Source: a candidate division WWE3 bacterium
GTDB lineage: Bacteria; Patescibacteriota; WWE3; UBA101185; UBA10185
Length of the DNA: 24,044 bases
Assembly: GCA_003564915.1 (NCBI GenBank)
Contig: PXDX01000069.1
Span: 1 to 24,044, forward strand
Reading direction: 5' to 3'
Below are positions 15,303 to 22,099 of this stretch, piece after piece (position 1 is the first letter of the stretch; each line of letters opens with the position of its first letter). The notes beneath the pieces are model-generated. The model was not told the origin of the DNA. It saw only the letters and a list, made by a program, of their open reading frames with translations, and made no database searches. The position numbers and the translations under genes are program-made.

Positions 15303-15331
15303 ATTTTATCCTTTAACGCTAAAATTTGCAA
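15303..15331 (-). promoter_or_regulatory. Promoter of the small membrane protein gene
   Basis: On the minus strand TTGCAA (15326-15331) and TAAAAT (15303-15308) are exactly 17 bases apart. The predicted transcription start near 15296 gives a leader of about 38 bases with a good Shine-Dalgarno sequence, unlike the nearly leaderless genes nearby. Confidence 0.6.
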
Positions 15332-15382
15332 ACTATAGGATTCAATTTTTGGGGGAGTTAGAAGAATCCCGCAGTCTTAATG

Positions 15383-15388
15383 TATAAT
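15383..15388 (+). promoter_or_regulatory. -10 box TATAAT just before lepA
   Basis: A perfect TATAAT lies ten bases before the lepA ATG, giving a leader of roughly three to four bases and leaving no room for a Shine-Dalgarno sequence. TG stands immediately before it. No good -35 box is seen. Confidence 0.55.
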
Positions 15389-15398
15389 CGCCCACAGT

Positions 15399-17195
15399 AT
15401 GGAAAAACCTTACATAAGAAATTTTTGCATCATAGCTCACATAGACCACGGAAAGTCAACTCTGGCCGACAGATTTCTGGAAATCACTAAAACCGTGGAA
15501 AAAAGAAAACTTAGAGAACAAACCATGGATCAATTGGATTTGGAACGTGAGAAAGGTATAACGATAAAACTCAAAGCCGTTCGTATGAATTACAGACTAG
15601 ACGGAAAACAATACGAACTCAATCTAATCGATACTCCTGGACACGTAGATTTTTCCTATGAGGTATCAAGATCCCTTGCAGCTTGTGAAGGCGCTATCCT
15701 GATAGTAGATGCCACACAAGGAATTCAGGCACAGACCGTATCAAATGTATACAAAGCTTTGGAAGCAAATTTAACTATCATTCCGGTAATAAATAAGATC
15801 GATGTCAAAGGGCATCAGAGCGAAACCGTAATCCAAGATCTAGTTGACACCTTCGGATTCAAAAAAGAAGAAATACTTCAAGTGTCAGCAAAAACCGGAG
15901 AAAATGTGGAGATCCTATTAAGAAAAATTATTGCGGACATTCCCCCTCCAAAAGGCGAAGAAAATAAACCTTTTAGAGCGTTGGTATTTGATGTATTTTT
16001 TGATGATTATCTAGGCGTTGTCACTATAGTAAAGATTGAAGACGGTTCGCTGAGAAGTCAAGACAAGGAAGTGTTTTTTATGGCCGGAGAAAAGAACGCA
16101 ACGATACAGGAGATCGGTATCTTCAAGCCCGATAGGCAAAAAGTAAATTATCTTGATACGGGAGAAGTGGGCTACATCGCTACCGGTCTTAAAGATATTC
16201 ACTCCATTTCGGTTGGAGATACAATCTGCTTTTTTAAAGACAAGAAAAGTCTTGAACCTCTGCCCGGATATAAAGAAGTCAAGCCCTTTGTCTTTGTCTC
16301 TATATATCCCATAGAAAATGATGAATTCCCTAATTTGAGGAAAGCTTTGGAAAAGCTATCACTATCAGATGCGGCACTTACATTTGAACCCGAAAGTAGC
16401 GGCGCGCTGGGTTTTGGGTTCAGGTGCGGATTTTTAGGGATTCTCCACGCTGATATAGTACAAGAACGCTTGGAAAGAGAGTACGGATTAAAACTCATTT
16501 CCACAATTCCAAGTGTTGAGTACAAAGTACATCTAACAGATGGGACGGAAGAGCTCGTAAAACGCCCTTCCGAATTTCCTCCGACAAACCAAATAGAAAA
16601 GATCGAAGAGCCTTGGATACTTACTAACATAGTGTCCCCGACCGATTACGTTGGTGAAATAATTACCCTTTGTGAAAAAAGAAGAGGAGTACAAAAATCA
16701 ATGGAATATCCGTCTGAACAAAGAGTTATCTTTGAATACGAACTACCTTTAAGCGAACTGATAAATAACTTTTTTGGTGATCTTAAAAACGTCACTTCCG
16801 GATTTGCCAGCATTGATTACGATTTTCTAGAATTTAGGGAGTCTGATGTGGTCAGGTTGGATATTTTGGTCCATGGAGAAAAGGTAGAGCCTCTTTCGCA
16901 AATGGTACTTAGAAAAGATAGTGAATTAAAGGGTAGGTCGGTACTTTTAAAATTGAAAGAGGTGCTTCCAAAACAGCAGTTCAAGGTAGCTTTACAAGCC
17001 GTAATTGGAAGTCGAGTTGTTGCCAGAGAGAATCTTCCCGCTATGAGAAAAAATGTCCTTGGAGGTATCTACGGCGGACACAGAGAAAGAAAGGATAAAT
17101 TGCTCGAAACTCAGAAAAAAGGGAAAGAAAGAATGAAACGTATTGGGAAAGTGGATGTTCCCCAAGAAGCGTTTAGAGAAATCTTGAGTACTTAG
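15399..17195 (+). CDS. lepA: Elongation factor 4 (LepA), ribosomal back-translocase GTPase
   Basis: A 598-residue translational GTPase of normal length for EF4/LepA, which acts on stalled or mis-translocated ribosomes and aids initiation and ribosome assembly. G1 motif AHIDHGKST (13-21), G3 DTPGH (78-82) and G4 NKID (132-135) are all intact. The C-terminal part has the LepA-specific GFRCGFLGILHADIVQERL segment and ends in the LepA-specific basic domain (AIGSRVVARE-like, RKNVLGGIYGG, RKDKLLETQKKGKERMK), which separates it from EF-G. It is a single-gene unit with its own near-leaderless promoter. There is nothing unusual in the protein itself. Confidence 0.97.
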   Translation: MEKPYIRNFCIIAHIDHGKSTLADRFLEITKTVEKRKLREQTMDQLDLEREKGITIKLKAVRMNYRLDGKQYELNLIDTPGHVDFSYEVSRSLAACEGAILIVDATQGIQAQTVSNVYKALEANLTIIPVINKIDVKGHQSETVIQDLVDTFGFKKEEILQVSAKTGENVEILLRKIIADIPPPKGEENKPFRALVFDVFFDDYLGVVTIVKIEDGSLRSQDKEVFFMAGEKNATIQEIGIFKPDRQKVNYLDTGEVGYIATGLKDIHSISVGDTICFFKDKKSLEPLPGYKEVKPFVFVSIYPIENDEFPNLRKALEKLSLSDAALTFEPESSGALGFGFRCGFLGILHADIVQERLEREYGLKLISTIPSVEYKVHLTDGTEELVKRPSEFPPTNQIEKIEEPWILTNIVSPTDYVGEIITLCEKRRGVQKSMEYPSEQRVIFEYELPLSELINNFFGDLKNVTSGFASIDYDFLEFRESDVVRLDILVHGEKVEPLSQMVLRKDSELKGRSVLLKLKEVLPKQQFKVALQAVIGSRVVARENLPAMRKNVLGGIYGGHRERKDKLLETQKKGKERMKRIGKVDVPQEAFREILST

Positions 17196-17305
17196 AAGTG
17201 TAAAAATTCGAAATTCAAGTAACCTATAACTTTTATTATCAAATAAAATCTGGTAGTATACCTTAAGGAGTAGCTCTTTAATAACTCTTACCTAGGGAGG
17301 GAAAA

Positions 17306-17698
17306 ATGAGTGCAGTTCTGACGTACGAATGGGAAAGGCCGCATCCGAAATTCTCCTGGTGGAGATCCTGTTCTTGGTGTTATCTAAACATTGAGAGCAA
17401 AAATCCAACTGCCAAAGACCGAGCAACCCTTCTTAACGCGACATTGACGGGATGCTCTTTCAGCGTCAAGATGCTTCCTAGGCTTGAGTGGATGGTAAAT
17501 CTAAGAACGGTAGAACTACCGCCCTCAGATTTCTACTATTACGCTCAAAAAAACTGGAGGGGTCAGGAGATCGTCCTAGCCATCCTTCCTTACGATGAAG
17601 ACGGTACAAAAGCAGTAATAGACCATCTCATCAAGAAAGCCGCGGAACATCCAAATTTCAAGCCAAATACTGGAATCTTCGATGTAACAACGTTCTAG
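17306..17698 (+). CDS. Unrecognised 130-residue soluble protein
   Basis: I do not recognise this protein. It is probably cytoplasmic: no signal peptide or membrane helix. The N-terminal third is rich in Trp and Cys (WWRSCSWCYL, about 18-27). The middle has NATLTGCSF and a LPRLEWMVNLRTVELPPSDFYYYAQ stretch split by loops, and the last third looks like an alpha/beta unit (VLAILPYDEDGTKAVIDHLIKKAAEHP). It is a single-gene unit with the strongest ribosome site in the window (GGGAGGG, four to five bases before ATG) and its own GC-rich terminator, so it may be strongly expressed. It lies between lepA and the hrcA operon with no evident functional link. Confidence 0.7.
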   Translation: MSAVLTYEWERPHPKFSWWRSCSWCYLNIESKNPTAKDRATLLNATLTGCSFSVKMLPRLEWMVNLRTVELPPSDFYYYAQKNWRGQEIVLAILPYDEDGTKAVIDHLIKKAAEHPNFKPNTGIFDVTTF

Positions 17699-17705
17699 TA
17701 TCATC

Positions 17706-17735
17706 GCCCCCGGAGGCATAAAAACCAAAGGGGGC
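17706..17735 (+). terminator. Intrinsic-like terminator after the 130-residue gene
   Basis: Arms GCCCCC and GGGGGC with an 18-base loop begin eight bases after the stop codon and are followed by a pyrimidine-rich run (TTCTCACTTTT). It would also insulate the hrcA promoter downstream. Confidence 0.65.
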
Positions 17736-17814
17736 TTCTCACTTTTAACAGAATTTTCCTATAAAACACAATATATGATCTCTTCTCTATTAATCCGAAT
17801 AAAGTAAATGATTC

Positions 17815-17842
17815 TTGACAACCTTATCACTCATGATATCAT
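17815..17842 (+). promoter_or_regulatory. hrcA operon promoter
   Basis: A perfect -35 box TTGACA (17815-17820) and a -10 box TATCAT (17837-17842) are 16 bases apart. The expected start of transcription is about 17849-17850, one to three bases before the hrcA ATG at 17852, so the mRNA would be leaderless or nearly so. The CIRCE-like operator covers the -10 box. Confidence 0.65.
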
Positions 17843-17850
17843 AGTGATAA
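17824..17850 (+). promoter_or_regulatory. CIRCE-like HrcA operator
   Basis: Inverted repeat with half-sites TTATCACTC and TAGTGATAA separated by nine bases, the exact geometry of CIRCE (TTAGCACTC-N9-GAGTGCTAA). Left half differs at one position, right half at two. The nine-base centre with its flanks is itself palindromic (ATGATATCAT). It covers the -10 box and ends one base before the hrcA start codon, so bound HrcA should block polymerase and give autorepression relieved by heat shock. Confidence 0.82.
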
Positions 17851-17851
17851 T

Positions 17852-18574
17852 ATGCTTAGCGACAGGCAAATAAAATTGCTAGCCTACATAATAGAAGAGT
17901 ATATGGAAAGCCCTAAACCAGTGGGTTCTACTTATTTAGTCCAAAAATATAACTTGGACTGTTCCGCAGCAACGGTGAGAAATGAAATGGCGGAACTTAT
18001 TGAGAGAGGTTTTTTAGAGATGCTTCATACTTCCTCGGGAAGAATACCTACCCCCCAAGCATATAAATTTTTTCTACAGGAATTGCTCCAAGAAGACGAG
18101 ATACCCGTACTCCAAGAAGTGGCAATAAAACAACAGGTCTGGTCAGTCAGATATGAGATGCATAAACTTTTAAAAGAATTGACCGCTGCTTTATCCGATT
18201 TTACAAAACAACTTTCCATAGCAACCATGGATGAAGGTTTCATTACTCACTCGGGATCGGTATACCTTCTCGATGAGAAAGAGTTCTGGGATATTGAAGT
18301 GGCTAAGGCAGCTCTAGATTTAGTTGACAGATACGAGCTTCTTAAGCAGGTTCTTAATAAGCCTCCGTATGATGGATCCCAAGAAGTCTATTGCTTGGTG
18401 GGAGACGATCTTCCCGGACAAAGTCTAAAACAATGTTCCATAGCTACAACAAGGTATAAAGCACGAAGCGGCTCAGGACACATAGCAGTTCTAGGACCGG
18501 CAAGAATGAGCTATGAAAAGATAATCCCTGCAGTCAGGTACGCAAAAAATCTAATAGAAGAATTAGCCCAATAA
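17852..18574 (+). CDS. hrcA: Heat-shock repressor HrcA, short form
   Basis: HrcA represses class I heat-shock genes by binding CIRCE; GroEL normally keeps it active. The N-terminal winged helix is clear: MLSDRQIKLLAYIIEEYMES, PVGSTYLV, SAATVRNEMAELIERGFLE, and HTSSGRIPT near residues 60-68, all strongly conserved. The C-terminus GHIAVLGPARMSYEKIIPAVRY also matches the family (G.IGVIGP.RM.Y). The total of 240 residues is about 100 short of the usual 340. The missing part corresponds to the inserted dimerisation domain and some of the GAF-like domain. It heads the grpE-dnaK-dnaJ operon, with a CIRCE-like operator just before its ATG. Confidence 0.93.
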   Translation: MLSDRQIKLLAYIIEEYMESPKPVGSTYLVQKYNLDCSAATVRNEMAELIERGFLEMLHTSSGRIPTPQAYKFFLQELLQEDEIPVLQEVAIKQQVWSVRYEMHKLLKELTAALSDFTKQLSIATMDEGFITHSGSVYLLDEKEFWDIEVAKAALDLVDRYELLKQVLNKPPYDGSQEVYCLVGDDLPGQSLKQCSIATTRYKARSGSGHIAVLGPARMSYEKIIPAVRYAKNLIEELAQ

Positions 18575-18578
18575 AATT

Positions 18579-19106
18579 ATGACTGATAAGGACGATAAAA
18601 AACGTAAGCCACATTTGTCAAAAAATGATGAGAAACTTCAAAAAGAGGTAGATGTCCTTAAAGAAAGACTGGACGAAACCGAGGAGTGTTGGAAGAGAGC
18701 GCTCGCAGACTACAGAAATCTGCAGAGAAGAACAACTGAAGGCATAGAAAAAACGATTAGATTCGCAAATTATGAACTAATTTCGGAACTTATAGAAGTT
18801 TATGACAACATGGAAATAATGAGCAAGCATACAGAGGACAAAGGTTTGAAAATGATAACTGAGCAGTTTTGGGAGAAACTTAGTCATCACGGGCTAGAAA
18901 AAATCAAAGCTTCGGGAAAAGATTTTGATGAAAACATAATGGAAGCTGTCGAAACAAAAGAAGGTCCTGAAGGAAAAGTACTAGACGTCACGCAGAAAGG
19001 TTACAAATTCAAGGATAGATTGGTTAGACCGGCAAAAGTTATTGTAGGCGTTCAATCCGAAAAAAGAACCGAATCGGAAAAACACACTAAGAACAAGGAA
19101 GAATAA
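18579..19106 (+). CDS. grpE: Nucleotide exchange factor GrpE
   Basis: A 175-residue GrpE, which releases ADP from DnaK and senses heat. A charged N-terminus leads into a long coiled coil (about 15-60). The conserved RALADYRNLQRRT segment (about 39-51) and the C-terminal beta domain (FDENIMEAVETKEGPEGKVLDVTQKGYKFKDRLVRPAKVIV, here split across about 125-165) match the family. Length is normal. It begins four bases after the hrcA stop and is followed by dnaK after 39 bases. The C-terminal tail is Lys/Glu-rich. Confidence 0.95.
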   Translation: MTDKDDKKRKPHLSKNDEKLQKEVDVLKERLDETEECWKRALADYRNLQRRTTEGIEKTIRFANYELISELIEVYDNMEIMSKHTEDKGLKMITEQFWEKLSHHGLEKIKASGKDFDENIMEAVETKEGPEGKVLDVTQKGYKFKDRLVRPAKVIVGVQSEKRTESEKHTKNKEE

Positions 19107-19145
19107 AAGTAGTAAATTATTAAAAGAAATGATAAGGAGAAAATA

Positions 19146-21035
19146 ATGGCAAAAATCATAGGAATAGATCTAGGAACAACAAACAGCTGCATGGCCGTTA
19201 TGGAGGGAGGGCAGCCCAAAGTAATCGTCAACGCCGAAGGAAGCAACACAACTCCTTCGGTAGTAGCGCCAAATGCAGATCTGGTGGGTATACCCGCTAA
19301 AAGACAGCAGGTAGTTAACCCAAGGAACACGATCTTCAGTATCAAAAGAATTATGGGAAGGAAATACTCTGACCCCGAAATAGAGGAAATAAAGAAAGAT
19401 TATCCTTACGAAATCGTGGAAGGAAAAAATAACCTGGCATGCGTAAAAGTAGAGGATAAAACCTATACTCCTCAAGAAATATCAGCCAAGATCCTTGCCA
19501 AACTCAAAAAGGATGCCGAAAAATATCTGGGAGAGCCGGTCACTAACGCGGTGATAACGGTACCTGCATATTTTAACGACTCGCAAAGATCGGCCACTAA
19601 AGAAGCGGGTAAGATCGCGGGCTTTAATGTTGATAGGATCATAAATGAACCAACAGCGGCTGCTTTATCTTACGGAATGGACAAAAAAGAAAACGAGATA
19701 ATTGCGGTGTACGATCTGGGCGGAGGTACATATGATATTTCCATTCTGGAAATAGGAGACGGAGTCTTTGAGGTCAAAGCAACCAACGGAGATACTTATT
19801 TAGGGGGAGATGACTGGGACCGTAAAGTAATCGATCATTTGATCTGGGAATTCAAAAAAGAGGAAGGAATTGATCTTTCCCAAGACAGGCAGGCTATGCA
19901 GCGCCTTAAAGATGCAGCCGAAAAAGCTAAGATCGAGCTTTCTTCAACAATGGAAACCGAAATAAGCATACCTTTCATCACAGCTGATCAATCCGGACCT
20001 AAACACCTCAACATAAAACTGACAAGGGCCAAACTGGAACAGCTGACCGAGGAACTTATAAACAGAACCATTCCTCCAATGAAAGCCGCTTTAAAAGACG
20101 CGGATCTAAGTGTTGAAGATATTTCGGAAGTTATCATGGTTGGAGGAATGACCCGTATGCCTAAAGTAATTGAAGTGGTCAAGGACTTCTTCAAAAAGGA
20201 TCCCCACCAAGGAGTCAATCCCGATGAAGTTGTTGCGATTGGTGCGGCAATCCAGGGAGGAGTACTTTCCGGAGACGTTAAGGATGTTTTATTACTTGAT
20301 GTAACTCCCCTAACACTGGGAATTGAAACTCTTGGGGGAATTGCAACCCCCTTAATAGAACGAAATACGACCATTCCTACGTCTGCATCACAAATTTTTA
20401 GCACCGCAGCAGACAATCAAACCAGTGTAGAAATTCACGTGGTCCAAGGGGAAAGAAAAATGGCGGCGGACAATAAATCACTTGGAAGATTCATTCTTGA
20501 TGGAATTCCACCGGCTCCAAGAGGAGTGCCCCAAATCGAGGTAAAGTTCGATATTGATGCCAACGGAATCTTAAATGTCTCCGCAAAAGACAAGGGAACC
20601 GGGAAAGAGCAAAAGATCACTATTCAGGGCGGAACAGGACTTTCCAAAGAAGAAGTGGAAAAAATGGTCCGGGAAGCTGAATCCCTTAAAGAAGAGGATA
20701 AAAAGAAAGAAGAAACTATTGTGGCTAGAAATACGGCCGATAATTTATGCCACGCTGCTGAGAAAGCTCTAAAAGAGGGAGGGGATAAAATTCCGCAAGA
20801 GATAAGGGATGATGTTGAAGCTAAGATCAAGGAAACCAAAGATATTATTCAAACCGCCACTAAGGACGAGCTAGAGAAAAAAACCGCAGCTTTGTCTGAA
20901 GCTATGCAAAAGATAGGACAGCATATGTACAAAGAAGAGCAGGCTTCTGCGGGAGGGGAGGAACCGGATCAAGAAGATAAAAAAGATTCCGAAGGGGAGG
21001 ATCCGGTAGAAGGAGAAATAGTGGACGACGAATAA
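19146..21035 (+). CDS. dnaK: Chaperone DnaK (Hsp70)
   Basis: A 629-residue Hsp70 of normal length. Nucleotide-binding domain signatures are IIGIDLGTTNSCMAV at the N-terminus, VPAYFNDSQRSATKEAG, VYDLGGGTYDISILEIG and VMVGGMTRMPKV. The linker DVLLLDVTPLTLGIETLGG joins it to the substrate-binding domain and helical lid. The tail is acidic and ends EGEIVDDE, comparable to the usual EEVDD-type bacterial ending. Third gene of the hrcA-grpE-dnaK-dnaJ operon, with a good AAGGAG ribosome site before the ATG. The stronger site, and the hairpin after the gene, suggest more DnaK than DnaJ is made. Confidence 0.98.
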   Translation: MAKIIGIDLGTTNSCMAVMEGGQPKVIVNAEGSNTTPSVVAPNADLVGIPAKRQQVVNPRNTIFSIKRIMGRKYSDPEIEEIKKDYPYEIVEGKNNLACVKVEDKTYTPQEISAKILAKLKKDAEKYLGEPVTNAVITVPAYFNDSQRSATKEAGKIAGFNVDRIINEPTAAALSYGMDKKENEIIAVYDLGGGTYDISILEIGDGVFEVKATNGDTYLGGDDWDRKVIDHLIWEFKKEEGIDLSQDRQAMQRLKDAAEKAKIELSSTMETEISIPFITADQSGPKHLNIKLTRAKLEQLTEELINRTIPPMKAALKDADLSVEDISEVIMVGGMTRMPKVIEVVKDFFKKDPHQGVNPDEVVAIGAAIQGGVLSGDVKDVLLLDVTPLTLGIETLGGIATPLIERNTTIPTSASQIFSTAADNQTSVEIHVVQGERKMAADNKSLGRFILDGIPPAPRGVPQIEVKFDIDANGILNVSAKDKGTGKEQKITIQGGTGLSKEEVEKMVREAESLKEEDKKKEETIVARNTADNLCHAAEKALKEGGDKIPQEIRDDVEAKIKETKDIIQTATKDELEKKTAALSEAMQKIGQHMYKEEQASAGGEEPDQEDKKDSEGEDPVEGEIVDDE

Positions 21036-21061
21036 TAAAGTCGGTATAAAACACAATTTTG

Positions 21062-21084
21062 AAGGGCCCCGAAAAGGGGCCCTT
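21062..21084 (+). terminator. Strong hairpin between dnaK and dnaJ
   Basis: Nine-base perfect arms AAGGGCCCC and GGGGCCCTT with a five-base GAAAA loop, 26 bases after the dnaK stop. It is followed by GTGTGTTACTCT, not a U-tract. It could be a partial terminator or an mRNA-stabilising hairpin at the dnaK 3' end, setting the DnaK to DnaJ ratio. Confidence 0.7.
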
Positions 21085-21115
21085 GTGTGTTACTCTAAAT
21101 AGCAGAAAATTTTAT

Positions 21116-22039
21116 ATGGAAAGTAAGAACTATTACAACATATTGGGCGTTTCAAAGAGTGCGACGCAAGATGAAATTAAAAAAGCATACAAAAAACTGG
21201 CTAAGGAGCACCATCCCGATATGGTCGATGTTAAAGACAAAGAGAGGGCGGAAAAACGCTTTAAAGAGATCAACGAGGCCTACAAGGTCCTAAGCGATCC
21301 TCAAAAGAAGCAGATGTATGATCGATTCGGGACCACGAATGCCGGTTTTGGTCCCCAAGGAAGAGGCCAAGCCGGAAATCAGGGCTTTTATCAAAGCGGA
21401 CCCTTTTCCTACACTTATACTACTTCCGGACAAAATCCTTTCGGGGACGTTGATCCTTTTGAGATTTTTGAGGAAATTTTTGGTTTTAGAGGTTTTTCAG
21501 GAAGAAGAACCCCTCGTAAAGGTAAGAATTTATATTATGAGATGAAAATTGACTTTGCCGATGCGGTACATGGGGCAGAAAGAACCATTAAAACGGATGC
21601 GGGTGAGATAAAAGTCAAAATTCCGCAAGGAGTCAGAAATGGAACCGAGATTAAATTTGCCGGAAAAGGTATGCCCGGTCCCAACGACACCCCTCCCGGA
21701 GATCTGTTCTTAACCTTTAGAGTGCAAACCCCGCCCCAATTTAGAAGAGTAGGAGATAATCTGGGTGTAGTGAAGGAAATTGACTTTATTCAAGCTGTTT
21801 TGGGAGACACCATAGATGTACCGGTTGTTGATCTTAATGAAAAAAGCGGTTTAGGTAAGGCAAAATTAAAAATACCGCAGGGAACACAGCCAAACGCGCA
21901 GTTCCGTCTTAGAGGTAAAGGCATGCCCCGACTTGGAGGTAGAGGAAGAGGCGATGTGATCGTAGAAGCTCATATAAAAATACCTCAAAGATTAACAAAA
22001 GAGCAAAGAAAAATTTTAGAGAAATATAAAGATTTGTAA
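21116..22039 (+). CDS. dnaJ: DnaJ-family co-chaperone, type II (no zinc finger)
   Basis: A J-domain protein of 307 residues that stimulates DnaK ATP hydrolysis. The J domain occupies about 5-70 with HPD at 33-35. A Gly/Phe-rich region follows (about 78-125), then the two beta domains that bind substrate (KIPQGVRNGTEIKFAGKGMPG and KIPQGTQPNAQFRLRGKGMP are the paired motifs, both conserved). The four CxxCxGxG repeats of classic DnaJ are absent, so it is type II, CbpA-like, though it sits in the dnaK operon. I chose the ATG at 21116: a TTG at 21059 would add 19 residues translated from the hairpin. No Shine-Dalgarno sequence precedes the ATG. Confidence 0.93.
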   Translation: MESKNYYNILGVSKSATQDEIKKAYKKLAKEHHPDMVDVKDKERAEKRFKEINEAYKVLSDPQKKQMYDRFGTTNAGFGPQGRGQAGNQGFYQSGPFSYTYTTSGQNPFGDVDPFEIFEEIFGFRGFSGRRTPRKGKNLYYEMKIDFADAVHGAERTIKTDAGEIKVKIPQGVRNGTEIKFAGKGMPGPNDTPPGDLFLTFRVQTPPQFRRVGDNLGVVKEIDFIQAVLGDTIDVPVVDLNEKSGLGKAKLKIPQGTQPNAQFRLRGKGMPRLGGRGRGDVIVEAHIKIPQRLTKEQRKILEKYKDL

Positions 22040-22054
22040 ATATTCTTCTGATTA

Positions 22055-22074
22055 AAGATTTGTGGTTGAATCTT
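22055..22074. terminator. Weak hairpin between dnaJ and gapdh
   Basis: Six-base arms AAGATT and AATCTT with an eight-base loop in the 60-base gap between convergent genes. A T-rich stretch (GGCTTTATTTTAT) follows on the plus strand, which fits termination of dnaJ better than of gapdh. Confidence 0.4.
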
Positions 22075-22099
22075 GGCTTTATTTTATAGAAAAGCTTTG

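Noticed and set aside
19107..19145. Second CIRCE site before dnaK
   Set aside because: The gap between grpE and dnaK holds only an AT-rich stretch and a ribosome site; no inverted repeat of CIRCE type.
21059..21115. TTG start for dnaJ adding 19 N-terminal residues
   Set aside because: These residues would be translated from the 21062-21084 hairpin and do not resemble a J-domain N-terminus; the ATG at 21116 starts right before the conserved YYNILGV.
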